DNA of 64,000 bases from CAVVIO01 sp963748095 (GTDB taxonomy: Bacteria; Bacteroidota; Bacteroidia; Bacteroidales; UBA10428), in assembly GCA_963748095.1 (NCBI GenBank), contig CAVVIO010000009.1:124001-188000 (forward strand), in the 5' to 3' direction. The translations under genes were made by a program, and so were the position numbers. Position 1 is the stretch's first letter, and every line of letters begins with the position of its first letter. Of this stretch, positions 54,687-63,958 are shown one piece after another. A model generated the notes under the pieces. It ran no database searches and was not told the origin of the DNA. It saw only the letters and a program-made list of their open reading frames with translations.

Positions 54687-55775
54687 TTACAGATTAATTA
54701 ATTCAACCTTTTCTGAATATTTTCTCAATAAATCTTCCTGATAAATTCCCTCATTCATAATACTCTTTTTCCAGTCCGGATTGAGACGATCCAATAAGAT
54801 AGCCTGCGCAACTCCACTGCCATAAAAACGGTTATCCCGATCGATTGTACCCAATTTTTTTAAACGTTGTTGAAGTTCCCGCTGCCAGTAAGCATTTTTC
54901 TCCTTGAATTTATAAGGGCTCTCCATGTTTACTGCCAATTTATAACTCTCATATTCTGCATATTTTGCCAATCCTTCAAGCCATTCAAGTTCTTTTTCGG
55001 TCTGAATTAATTCAGGAGTAATCCGACTTTGTTCCCGCCGCATTTCTCTGACAACAAGAAAACTATCTATATATGCTGTCATTATCGATTTATCGGAAGA
55101 TTCCAAGGCGCTTAACAGGAATTTTCCTTCTTTGTCCCATGCACTTGAAAAAGCCCTGTTGCCATAAGGATAATTCTTTAAATTGACATTTGAATTATCA
55201 GCATTTAAAAACTTCTGTTCATTTTGTGTTGCCTGAAAGGCATGGAATATTTCGTGAAAGATACCGGTAATGTGCATGTCTTCCCTCACCTGTATGAGAA
55301 AAAACGGGAAAACTGATCCCATAAGCGCGGGCATTTCACTTCTTAATCCCCAAAACATACTTCGGTTCATTTGATTTATTGTACCAAGACTTGCCACCCA
55401 AACACTATCAACCTGCACAGCGAAAGCCTGTGGGTTTATAGCCTGTTTTAGGTAAATGGGACCGGTCACTCCATTTTCTTCAGATTCTAAGGCTATCCAT
55501 CCTTCAGGTTGATAATTAAACCCGGTCATAAATGCCATGCTATCATTATAAAGTATAAGAGGAATATGAATCGTGTCAAAGCCAGACCAGACTTTGTTGG
55601 CAAACGCCACCTCCAGTTCTTTAACAAATTCGGTTTCTTTGATCTCAGAGGCAGAAAAATGTTTCCCTGTAAACTTATTCCTTAATTTATGGGCATAGTA
55701 AACATTTGAGAGAAAAAGACCAGTTAGTATTAAAACAATTGTTAGACCAATAATTTTTAAAATTCTTTTTACCAT
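54687..55775 (-). CDS. Membrane-anchored putative zinc peptidase (HExxH) of unknown family
   Basis: A 362-residue protein with one N-terminal hydrophobic segment (residues 5-27, LKIIGLTIVLILTGLFLSNV), so it is anchored or secreted into the periplasm. It carries HEIFH at residues 174-178 inside ITGIFHEIFHAFQATQ, a HExxH zinc motif. A downstream Glu267 in EWLEGLAKYAEYESY is placed like the third ligand of gluzincins (E..A.Y.E). The rest matches no family I know. The peptidase assignment rests on these two motifs only. The stop lies three bases from the ppc stop. Confidence 0.6.
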   Translation of the reverse strand: MVKRILKIIGLTIVLILTGLFLSNVYYAHKLRNKFTGKHFSASEIKETEFVKELEVAFANKVWSGFDTIHIPLILYNDSMAFMTGFNYQPEGWIALESEENGVTGPIYLKQAINPQAFAVQVDSVWVASLGTINQMNRSMFWGLRSEMPALMGSVFPFFLIQVREDMHITGIFHEIFHAFQATQNEQKFLNADNSNVNLKNYPYGNRAFSSAWDKEGKFLLSALESSDKSIMTAYIDSFLVVREMRREQSRITPELIQTEKELEWLEGLAKYAEYESYKLAVNMESPYKFKEKNAYWQRELQQRLKKLGTIDRDNRFYGSGVAQAILLDRLNPDWKKSIMNEGIYQEDLLRKYSEKVELINL

Positions 55776-56001
55776 AGCATTAATTTTAGTTCATCTTTTA
55801 ACAAGTTCCGAAATTTATTAAAATGTATGAGAAAATCAAAAGGAATTTGTCATATCCGGGAGACGCTTCGTTATTTCATGCTTGGCCTTAAATGCCTGTG
55901 CTAACCATAATTTTCTATGATTACTTTAAAAAAGTACGTTTTTATAGCATCCAATAGTTAAATTTTATAAATTACACATATCTAAACTAAACCAAAATAA
56001 T

Positions 56002-56766
56002 ATGCAAAAAATACAGCTTACTTTCCGATCGCCACTAGTTATATTACTAGTTGCACTTATTTTTGTTTTTTCCTGCAAAAAGAGTGAAGATACTACACCT
56101 CCGGGTTTGGTTACGGATTTAACCGCTGAAGCTGGCGACAGTTCGGTAATTCTTAAATGGACGGATCCGCCTGATGCCGATTTTGCAGATATCGAAATCA
56201 CTGTTACACCAGGATCATATAATCCTTTTACTGTACCCAAGGGCGCCCAGGGTGTGAAAATAAACGGACTGCCTAACGGTACACTGTTTACATTTTCGTT
56301 GGTTTCTCTGGATAACTCCAACAACAGATCTGTTGCTGTAACGATAGATGCAAAACCTAATTCTCCATTGGTGATTACCACGCCTGATCAGAATAGTTAT
56401 AATTCTGCCGGACAACCCACTTTTACTTTAGATGGCCAGAACCATGTAAAGATCAGCGTTATCTTTAACCGCCCGATTGATTTAAATACATTGCTGGGCG
56501 GGCAGACCATTTACATCAAAAGTGGCACAAACATTGTTTCAGGCAGCGTTTCTTACGAATCGACCAATAATACGGCTGTTTTTACCACGACTGATCCTAT
56601 CAGTACCTGGTGCAGTTTCAGTACCGACTGTAATTTTAAATTTGTGGTAGTGGGTACCGATAGCGGACAGGGAGCAGTGAAAGATACGGACGGCATGCCT
56701 CTGGATGGTGATGAAGATGGCGAACCCGGCGGTAACTATGAGTTAACCCTTGTAGTAGTGGGATAA
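56002..56766 (+). CDS. Lipoprotein with fibronectin type III-like domain
   Basis: A 254-residue lipoprotein (LIFVFSC, Cys25; then KKSEDTTPPG). Residues about 35-120 form an FN3-like domain (PGLVTDLTAEAGDSSVILKW, GLPNGTLFTFSLVSLDNSNN). Residues about 130-245 form an Ig-like Big_5-type region (VKISVIFNRPIDLNTLLGGQ, NTAVFTTTDPISTWCSFSTD) and an Asp/Gly-rich run DTDGMPLDGDEDGEPGGNYE that looks like a calcium-binding loop. Probable surface adhesin or binding protein; no partner gene. Confidence 0.75.
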   Translation: MQKIQLTFRSPLVILLVALIFVFSCKKSEDTTPPGLVTDLTAEAGDSSVILKWTDPPDADFADIEITVTPGSYNPFTVPKGAQGVKINGLPNGTLFTFSLVSLDNSNNRSVAVTIDAKPNSPLVITTPDQNSYNSAGQPTFTLDGQNHVKISVIFNRPIDLNTLLGGQTIYIKSGTNIVSGSVSYESTNNTAVFTTTDPISTWCSFSTDCNFKFVVVGTDSGQGAVKDTDGMPLDGDEDGEPGGNYELTLVVVG

Positions 56767-56800
56767 ATATTTTAAAATTACATTTCTTTTAATATAAATG

Positions 56801-56837
56801 GGGGTTATCTGTCTAAAGAAGCAGATAACCCCGTTTT
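56801..56837 (+). terminator. Terminator of the FN3 lipoprotein gene
   Basis: GGGGTTATCTG and CAGATAACCCC form an 11-bp stem with a 10-base loop followed by GTTTTT. The remaining bases to 57060 are AT-rich with nothing seen. Confidence 0.9.
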
Positions 56838-57060
56838 TATTATTTTAACAATGGATTAAACTGGTAGATCTGAATTACATAGATTGAGAGAACTAATAAA
56901 AAATAAATCAGAATCGTAACAAACCATATCATTTTAAATAGTATCAATTGCAACTATCTTACAACGAGCTTTTTATAAAATTCTCTTCAAATATCTTCCA
57001 AACCATTCCAATCCAGTTTTAATGTGCTGCCAATCAGTATTTTTGCAGAAAAGATACTCA

Positions 57061-58156
57061 ATGGAATTATATAATAAATTAAGCCGGGAAGAAGCAATAC
57101 AAAGGTTGTACTGCAGAACCTTTTACCCGCAAAACCATTTCCTTTTACAGGTACTTCAGAATTCCGGAACCGCAGGAATTTCGGGATAAATTATTTATTG
57201 CCTGGTCGGAATTAAACTGTTTCGGACGCATATACATTGCCCGGGAAGGGATCAATGCCCAGATGAGTGTACCGGAACACCACTTTGCCCGGTTTCTTGC
57301 CGAACTGGAAGAATTTCCGGGGATGGAAAATATGCCGGTAAAATTTGCTGTGGAAGATGATGGTAAATCTTTTTATAAACTAACGATAAAAGTGCGGCCA
57401 AAAATTGTTGCCGACGGACTGGATGAGGGAGAATACGATGTAACTGATGTTGGCACGCATCTTACCGCTCTTGAATTTCACCAACTGACAGACGATCCGG
57501 ACACGGTGGTTATAGACATGCGTAACCATTACGAAAGTGAGATAGGCCGGTTCGTGAATGCCTACTGTCCCGATGTTGATACATTCAGGGAAGCCATTAT
57601 CGATGTGGCCGGCAAACTGGATAAAAAAGATCACAGGCGAATTTTATTGTATTGTACCGGCGGCATCCGGTGCGAGAAAGCCAGCGCTTACCTGAAACAC
57701 CGGGGATTTGAAAATGTATACCAGTTGCACGGAGGTATTATCGAATATGCCCGGCTGATAGCCAAAGAAAAGCTGCCTTCGAAATTTATAGGTAAGAATT
57801 TTGTATTTGACAACCGGTTGGGAGAAACAATTGACGGCCAGGTAATCAGTCGCTGTCATCAGTGTGGAAAACCCAGCGACACACATACCAATTGTGCCAA
57901 CGACGATTGTCACCTGCTGTTCATCCAGTGCGATGAATGCAAAGAACGTTATGACGGCTGTTGCTCGGCAGATTGTAAAGAGATAATCGCACTGCCAAAA
58001 GAGGAGCAAAAAAAATACAGGCAATTGCGACATGAAAAATATGCAGAAAGTAAGATATTTAAAAGTCGCCTGCGCCGGGATATCAGTGAAAAGATACGGA
58101 CAGAACAGTATGCGGGTACGATACTTGCAAAACAGGAAGATCATTTCAGGAACTGA
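57061..58156 (+). pseudogene. trhO: tRNA uridine(34) hydroxylase TrhO (rhodanese family), frameshifted near 57115
   Basis: O2-dependent hydroxylase for U34 of tRNAs (YceA/TrhO family). The ATG at 57061 gives MELYNKLSREEAIQRLYC and then leaves the family frame; the next frame continues FTRKTISFYRYFRIPEPQEF, FGRIYIAREGINAQMSVPEH, VIDMRNHYESEIGRF, the rhodanese active Cys in ILLYCTGGIRCEKASAYL, and the C-terminal zinc-like cysteine cluster (CHQCGKPSDTHTNC, FIQCDECKERYDGCC). One extra base near AGAACC (57115-57121) explains it. Translation from the internal ATG at 57263 would lose the first domain. It is the only broken housekeeping gene here, so a consensus error should be considered. Confidence 0.85.
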
Positions 58157-58196
58157 AACCTGAATAGTAAAAATTTTAAAATGAAGTTATTGATTG

Positions 58197-59222
58197 ATGG
58201 ACGAACTTAATTTCTGGAAAAAGCTACCTGTACCTTTTATTTTATTGGCTCCTATGGAGGATGTGACTGACACGGTGTTCAGGGAGATTGTACTGGAGGG
58301 GTCCGAACCCGGTTACCTGCATGTGGTATTTACTGAATTTACTTCGGTAGATGGATTGCTTGATCCACGTGGAAGAGACAAAGTAGCCCACCGCTTATTT
58401 ATCAATGATTCCGAAAGAAGGCTGCTTGACCATAAAAAAGTGAAAATAGTTGTCCAGATATGGGGCTCCGATCCTGAAAAGTTTTACAGGACCGCCAGGT
58501 ATATTTCAGAAAAATACAGGTTCGATGGTATCGACATTAATATGGGTTGCCCGGTAAAGAAAATCGTAAAAAACAGTGCCTGCAGCGCATTGATCAATTA
58601 TCCGGATATAGCCGGCGAAATTATTCAGGCAACAAAAGAGGGCACCTCACTTCCGGTGAGTGTAAAAACCAGACTGGGATTCAACCAAATACAAACGGAA
58701 GAATGGATATCACATTTGCTGCATTATAAACCGGCGGCCATCACTATTCACGGACGGACACAAAAAATGATGTCGGATGGAGAAGTAAACTGGCAGGAAA
58801 TTACTAAAGCCGTGCAATTGAAAAATAATATCAATCCTGATACTCGGATTATTGGTAACGGAGATGTCGGAAGTTATCAGGAAGCCTTGTTGAAATGCGG
58901 GAAATATTTTACAGACGGAATAATGATGGGACGGGCGATATTCAAAAATATTAATGTATTCGGACCTGACAGATCTTTACCGGTAAATAACCCGGAGATG
59001 CTTCGTAAGCATATCGAATTGTTTTCAAAAACCTGGGGGCCGACCAAAAATTTTAATTTGCTGAAAAGATATTTTAAGATCTATCTGAATCAGTTTCAGG
59101 GGGCAGCCCATTTAAGGCAACAGCTTTATCATACAGAGTCTATCCCTGAAGCTCTTGAAATCATAAATGAAAACTTACATAAGTTATATCCCCAACATGT
59201 TTATTCACTAACTGAGAGATAA
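58197..59222 (+). CDS. tRNA-dihydrouridine synthase
   Basis: FMN enzyme (341 aa) that reduces uridines in the D-loop. TIM-barrel motifs: FILLAPMEDVTDTVFREIV, the substrate-contact segment GIDINMGCPVKKIVKNSACS with the active-site Cys two residues into SACS, SVKTRLGFNQIQTEEW, ITIHGRTQKMMSDGEVNW and FMN phosphate loops IIGNGDVGSY and GIMMGRAIF. The ATG at 58197 is preferred to the TTG one codon earlier. It follows trhO by 40 bases; both modify tRNA, so joint expression is sensible. The Dus subtype is not assigned. Confidence 0.92.
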   Translation: MDELNFWKKLPVPFILLAPMEDVTDTVFREIVLEGSEPGYLHVVFTEFTSVDGLLDPRGRDKVAHRLFINDSERRLLDHKKVKIVVQIWGSDPEKFYRTARYISEKYRFDGIDINMGCPVKKIVKNSACSALINYPDIAGEIIQATKEGTSLPVSVKTRLGFNQIQTEEWISHLLHYKPAAITIHGRTQKMMSDGEVNWQEITKAVQLKNNINPDTRIIGNGDVGSYQEALLKCGKYFTDGIMMGRAIFKNINVFGPDRSLPVNNPEMLRKHIELFSKTWGPTKNFNLLKRYFKIYLNQFQGAAHLRQQLYHTESIPEALEIINENLHKLYPQHVYSLTER

Positions 59223-59628
59223 ATATACCGCAAAGTAACTATTAAGTTCACTACTTATATTTTGTTGCAAATTTGTCGTATTTTATGTTAAATTGAAAGT
59301 GCCAACAGCTTGCATTTAACGTCCGTTTAAGATATTTTACGATGCTCTTGAATAATCCTGAAGATTTCATTAATTTAGAATGAAACAAAATAGATTTTTC
59401 TCTTCCTGTCAAACATCAGTAAATTAACTTGATATAATAACCAGAAAACGTGCAACATTCAAATGTAAGCATTGAGAAAGATGGAATTAAAATCCATGAT
59501 TATTGTCAACTAATCAAAATAATTATATTTGCAACTTATTTCTAAATTAAGGGAAGTTTTTTTTGTAAGATACTTCTTTCCAGCGATTTAAAAACATAAA
59601 ACATAGTAAAAACTTAAATTTATTTAAA
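59223..59628 (+). promoter_or_regulatory. Gap of about 400 bases with a likely hppA promoter
   Basis: TATATTTG (59524-59531) matches TAnnTTTG, with ATTG ending at 59505, 18 bases upstream, near the TTTG -33 position. That leaves about 90 bases of leader before the pyrophosphatase ATG. The rest of the gap is AT-rich without frames or repeats. Confidence 0.5.
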
Positions 59629-61914
59629 ATGGTAAATAGTTTATTCTGGTTAATTCCAATTATTGCAATCCTTGCGTTGGTATTTGCTTATTATTTTTAT
59701 AATAATATGATGAAAAACCCGGAAGGTAACGACAAGATGAAGGAAATTGCACAACATGTAAGGGAGGGTGCTATGGCATATATAACCCGACAATACAGGG
59801 TTGTGGCAATGGTGTTTGTTGTAATTCTTATTTTGTTAACTATTCTTGCTTATTTCAAGATTCAGAATCCATTTGTGCCGGTAGCTTTCCTCACCGGAGG
59901 TTTCTTCTCAGGCCTGTGTGGATACCTGGGAATGAAAACTGCTACAAATGCTTCGGCAAGAACCGCCCAGGGGGCCTCTCATTCCCTTAACCAGGGGTTG
60001 AAAATTGCATTCCGGAGTGGTGCCGTAATGGGATTAATAGTAGTTGGTTTCGGATTGCTTGATATAAGTATTTGGTATCTCATTCTCACAAAGCTGGTAT
60101 ATACTGCAGAACATATGCAAACCGGCCTTCATTTCCTGGGATTGACATTTGTTCATGCAGGAACTACTGAACATCAGGAATTGATTGAAGTTACTGCTAC
60201 GATGCTTACTTTTGGTATGGGAGCTTCCACCCAGGCGCTCTTCGCCCGTGTGGGTGGTGGTATTTTCACCAAAGCTGCCGATGTGGGAGCCGACCTGGTT
60301 GGAAAAGTAGAAGCTGGTATCCCTGAGGACGATCCGAGAAATCCCGCTACCATAGCAGATAATGTTGGAGATAATGTAGGTGATGTTGCCGGTATGGGTG
60401 CTGACTTGTACGAATCGTATGCAGGATCGATCCTTGCAACTGCCGCCCTGGGAGCTGCATTACCCGGACTTACCGGAGTAAATCAGGTTACTGCCGTTAT
60501 TGCTCCTATGCTCGTGGCTGCTATAGGTATTTTACTTTCTATTGCAGGCATATTTATGGTTCGCACTAAGGAATCGGCTACACAAAAAAACCTGTTAAAT
60601 GCTTTATTGCTGGGTACGGGAGGAAGTTCTCTGCTGATACTTATTGCACTGGCAATAATGGCTTATGCTGGCTGGATAACCTGGGGTGTTTATGGTTCAG
60701 TAGTTGCCGGTCTGGTTTCAGGAGTAATTATCGGTCAGGGTACAGAATATTTTACCTCGGATGAATACAAACCGACTAAGGGCATAGCCAAGCAGGCACA
60801 ACAGGGACCTGCCACTACCATTATTGAGGGAATTGCTATCGGTATGTTTTCGACCTGGATTCCTGTCGTAACCATTGTATTCGGTATAATTGCAGCTTTC
60901 GGCTTTGCAGGAGGTTTTCATAATTTCCCCATGGGAGTTTACGGTATTGGATTTGCTGCTGTAGGAATGCTTTCCACTTTAGGTATTACACTTGCTACTG
61001 ATGCTTTTGGTCCCATTGCTGATAATGCCGGTGGTAATGCTGAAATGTCGCACCTGCCAAAAGAAGTCCGTGAACGTACCGATGCACTAGATATGTTGGG
61101 TAATACAACTGCCGCTACAGGTAAAGGTTTCGCCATAGGTTCAGCCGCATTAACAGCTATGGCCCTTCTTGCCGCGTATATGGAAGAAATCCGTTTGTGG
61201 ATAAGCAGAATAGCCGGACCCGGAATTAAACAGGTAGGAGATGTTCTTTTTTACAATGATAATATTCCTCTTCTTCACGAAGGACAAAAAGCGGTACATA
61301 TTGCATCAGCAGGAATAAAAGATTTTGTAGATGCATATGATTTATCCATTTTCAATCCGCTGTTGCTCGGAGGTATGTTTATTGGTGCCATGATGGCCTT
61401 TGTTTTCTGCGCCATGACCATGAAAGCTGTTGGGCGTGCCGCCGGTTCAATGGTAGACGAAGTGAGAAGACAATTTAGAGAAATCCCCGGAATTATGGAA
61501 GGCACTGCAAAACCCGAATATGCAAAATGTGTGGCTATATCTACCAAAGGAGCGCAACGTGAGATGCTTGTGCCTTCATTATTAGCTATTGCCGTTCCTG
61601 TATTAGTTGGTGTGTTGTTCGGTGTTTCAGGTGTAATCGGATTATTGGCCGGAGGTCTTACAGCCGGATTTACACTGGCCAGTATGTTGAACAATGCCGG
61701 TGGTGCATGGGATAATGCCAAAAAATACATCGAAAAAGGTAATTACGGTGGAAAAGGAAGCGATGCTCATAAAGCCGGAGTAGTTGGTGACACTGTTGGT
61801 GATCCGTTTAAAGATACTTCCGGACCGTCACTTAATATTCTTATTAAACTGATGTCGATGGTATCGGTTGTAATGGCTGGATTAACTGTTACTTTCGGGA
61901 TATTCGGAGCATAA
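59629..61914 (+). CDS. hppA: Membrane-bound ion-translocating pyrophosphatase, K+-dependent class
   Basis: Hydrolyses pyrophosphate and pumps H+ or Na+ (761 aa, about 16 membrane segments). Catalytic segments are ADVGADLVGKVEAGIPEDDP, RNPATIADNVGDNVGDVAGM, TDAFGPIADNAGGNAEM and the late GDTVGDPFKDTSGPSLNILI. The K+-sensitivity site reads LGNTTAATGKG with Ala495; K+-independent enzymes have Lys here, so the sequence places it in the K+-dependent class. That class includes Na+-pumping and dual Na+/H+ forms in Bacteroidota; the ion cannot be decided from this reading. It has its own promoter and terminator. Confidence 0.95.
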   Translation: MVNSLFWLIPIIAILALVFAYYFYNNMMKNPEGNDKMKEIAQHVREGAMAYITRQYRVVAMVFVVILILLTILAYFKIQNPFVPVAFLTGGFFSGLCGYLGMKTATNASARTAQGASHSLNQGLKIAFRSGAVMGLIVVGFGLLDISIWYLILTKLVYTAEHMQTGLHFLGLTFVHAGTTEHQELIEVTATMLTFGMGASTQALFARVGGGIFTKAADVGADLVGKVEAGIPEDDPRNPATIADNVGDNVGDVAGMGADLYESYAGSILATAALGAALPGLTGVNQVTAVIAPMLVAAIGILLSIAGIFMVRTKESATQKNLLNALLLGTGGSSLLILIALAIMAYAGWITWGVYGSVVAGLVSGVIIGQGTEYFTSDEYKPTKGIAKQAQQGPATTIIEGIAIGMFSTWIPVVTIVFGIIAAFGFAGGFHNFPMGVYGIGFAAVGMLSTLGITLATDAFGPIADNAGGNAEMSHLPKEVRERTDALDMLGNTTAATGKGFAIGSAALTAMALLAAYMEEIRLWISRIAGPGIKQVGDVLFYNDNIPLLHEGQKAVHIASAGIKDFVDAYDLSIFNPLLLGGMFIGAMMAFVFCAMTMKAVGRAAGSMVDEVRRQFREIPGIMEGTAKPEYAKCVAISTKGAQREMLVPSLLAIAVPVLVGVLFGVSGVIGLLAGGLTAGFTLASMLNNAGGAWDNAKKYIEKGNYGGKGSDAHKAGVVGDTVGDPFKDTSGPSLNILIKLMSMVSVVMAGLTVTFGIFGA

Positions 61915-61936
61915 ATAATATTCCATTAAATAATTG

Positions 61937-61972
61937 AAAAAGGGACTTTGTTGATAAGCAAAGTCCCTTTTT
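61937..61972. terminator. Bidirectional terminator between hppA and lpxH
   Basis: AAAAAGGGACTTTG and CAAAGTCCCTTTTT form a 14-bp stem around an eight-base loop, with T-rich ends on both strands; the two genes converge here. Confidence 0.9.
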
Positions 61973-62007
61973 TCATTTCAAAAGTATTAAAACTGTTTAA
62001 CGATGTT

Positions 62008-62787
62008 TTATCTTCTGTAAATGTTATTCTCGTTTTCCGGATAAATGGATTTAAGCTGGAATTGCCGGCCATCGAATACCCCATAGGTAAAATTATTGAT
62101 CCAGTCACCCAGGTTAATTACCCTGCTTGTCGGTGCAATTTTAATATCGAATGGCGCGTGACGATGTCCGAAAATAAAATAATCGAAATGTTCTGTTTTA
62201 ATTTTTTCTTTGGCAAATACCACCTGTAGTTCTTTCTCGTCACCATTATAAGGTTCTGCCACTATCCCTTTGGCATAACGACTGCTTTTTGACCATTTAA
62301 GCCCAAAACCAACCGCAAAGTTAGGATGAAGTCGTGCAAACATCCACTGTAGAATTCTATTAGTGAAAATACTTTTCAGTATTTTATAACTGAATTCCCC
62401 CTTTCCAAGCCCATCGCCATGAGCGAGGAAAAACCGGATACCGTTAATTTCCCTGACAACAGGTTTTCTGTATACTGTTAACCCGATCTCCTTCGCAAGG
62501 TAATCGTATACCCATACATCATGATTACCTGTAAAAAAATGAAGAATTATACCCTTATCAGATAGTTCGGCAATTTTCCCCAGGAAACGTGTAAATCCTC
62601 TAGGCGCAACCCTTTTATATTCATGCCAGAAGTCGAAAATATCCCCCATCAGATAAAGTTCTGTAGCATCTTCTTTAATAGAATCGAGCCAGCTAACCAG
62701 TACCTTTTCTCTTTCCGCACTTTTTTCAGGAGGATAAAGCCCCAGGTGCACATCGGAAATAAAGTAAATCTTATGTTGTTTGTCCAA
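62008..62787 (-). CDS. lpxH: UDP-2,3-diacylglucosamine diphosphatase-like phosphoesterase
   Basis: Calcineurin-like metallophosphoesterase of 259 residues, expected to release lipid X in lipid A synthesis. Metal-binding motifs: YFISDVHLGL, LYLMGDIFDFW, HFFTGNHDVWVYDYL, FFLAHGDGLGKG and FIFGHRHAPFDIK. The insertion with KILKSIFTNRILQWMFARLH fits the Bacteroidota LpxH group. Start is 13 bases after the stop of the thioredoxin-fold gene, so the two may share a transcript. Other lipid A genes are not in the window, but lptB shows an LPS outer membrane. Confidence 0.88.
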   Translation of the reverse strand: MDKQHKIYFISDVHLGLYPPEKSAEREKVLVSWLDSIKEDATELYLMGDIFDFWHEYKRVAPRGFTRFLGKIAELSDKGIILHFFTGNHDVWVYDYLAKEIGLTVYRKPVVREINGIRFFLAHGDGLGKGEFSYKILKSIFTNRILQWMFARLHPNFAVGFGLKWSKSSRYAKGIVAEPYNGDEKELQVVFAKEKIKTEHFDYFIFGHRHAPFDIKIAPTSRVINLGDWINNFTYGVFDGRQFQLKSIYPENENNIYRR

Positions 62788-62800
62788 ATGAAGTGCAGTA

Positions 62801-63958
62801 TTAATTATACAAATCGGCTAATTTCTGTTGCAATTCATCAACCGTTAAATTTTTTCCCAATATATCGTCCTGTTCTTTGTTAATTAAATAATTCATCGGG
62901 ATATTTTGTACATTATATCCCTGGGCCACGCGGGAAGCCGGGTAGGTACTGTCGCAAACGTTAATCCAGGGTAATTGATCGAAATGCACCTCTTTTTTCC
63001 AGTTATCATAAGATTTGTCAAATGATACCAGGTAAATTTCAAATCCCTTTTTATGATAGACTTTGTATACATCCTTTAACAGGAGATTTTGTTTGACACT
63101 ATTCGCATCCCAAGAAGCCCAGAAGCTCAATAATACATATTTACCTTTTAGCGATGACAAAGAAACTGAGTCACCTTTTAGATCTGGTAATGTTATGGAT
63201 GGTAAACCGTAATTCACATCTTTTGCCATTTTCAAAATCTTCTGTTGCTGATATTGCGCGTATCGTTTATAGAAATCCTCCTCAAGAATTTTCACTGTAG
63301 TATTATTCGGATAACTTTTTTTCAGCGAATCGGTTACGATTTTAAAAAATTGCAGGTCCCGGATTCTGCTTAAAAGGTATGTGCCGGGTTTTAATTCCTG
63401 GTACAAGGCCATAATGTTAGCCAGTGAACCCTGGTCCTGTAAAATAAATTTTATGGTATATTGACGATGCTGATCAAGTGTATTCACATATTCTTTATTT
63501 AATTTGGAAAGTAAGGAATCATTTCCTGCTTTATTAGCGTAGGATTCATAAACGGCAGTTATAGAATCCAGTTTATTTATGGTAGCCGCTAACCTTTTGT
63601 TAAGTTCAAGAATTCTGAATGACTCATCGGATCCTTCAATCCGGGCTGTATTTAAAAGATCTTGTCCATCTCCATAAATTCTGACTTTGTCACCCGGATT
63701 TAATAAAAGATTAATATACTGATTATTTGAAAGTTTTAACTGATAAAATCTAGGTTGTCTGGTTTTTAACCGGAAATTAAATCTGCCATTCTTTTTCATG
63801 CGGAGTGAGTCTAACATTTTAACATTTAACAAATTCATTTCCTCAAAGTAAAGACTCTCGTTCCTGCTGTCTGAAAACTTTCCTTTTATAGAAATTCTAT
63901 CTGTTCTGTTACAGGCAACAATTCCCAAAAAACCAATTAATACAATTATTTTTCTCAT
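62801..63958 (-). CDS. Thioredoxin-fold (TlpA/AhpC-TSA-like) lipoprotein lacking the CxxC motif
   Basis: A 385-residue lipoprotein (GFLGIVAC, Cys16). The N-terminal domain (about 20-120: ISIKGKFSDSRNESLYFEEM, GRFNFRLKTRQPRFYQL) matches the DUF4369 layout; a helical linker follows; residues about 245-385 are a TlpA-type thioredoxin fold (LPSITLPDLKGDSVSLSSLK, GKYVLLSFWASWDANSVKQN, GFEIYLVSFDKSYDNWKKEV, cis-Pro region VQNIPMNYLI). Where active members have WCxxC, this has WASWDANS, so both redox cysteines are absent. It is therefore not a disulfide reductase in the usual sense; a binding role is possible. Confidence 0.88.
   Translation of the reverse strand: MRKIIVLIGFLGIVACNRTDRISIKGKFSDSRNESLYFEEMNLLNVKMLDSLRMKKNGRFNFRLKTRQPRFYQLKLSNNQYINLLLNPGDKVRIYGDGQDLLNTARIEGSDESFRILELNKRLAATINKLDSITAVYESYANKAGNDSLLSKLNKEYVNTLDQHRQYTIKFILQDQGSLANIMALYQELKPGTYLLSRIRDLQFFKIVTDSLKKSYPNNTTVKILEEDFYKRYAQYQQQKILKMAKDVNYGLPSITLPDLKGDSVSLSSLKGKYVLLSFWASWDANSVKQNLLLKDVYKVYHKKGFEIYLVSFDKSYDNWKKEVHFDQLPWINVCDSTYPASRVAQGYNVQNIPMNYLINKEQDDILGKNLTVDELQQKLADLYN

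Noticed and set aside
61275..61730. Long antisense ORF (151 codons) inside hppA
   Set aside because: It is a shadow of the Ala/Gly/Val-rich pyrophosphatase codons and has no protein-like features of its own.
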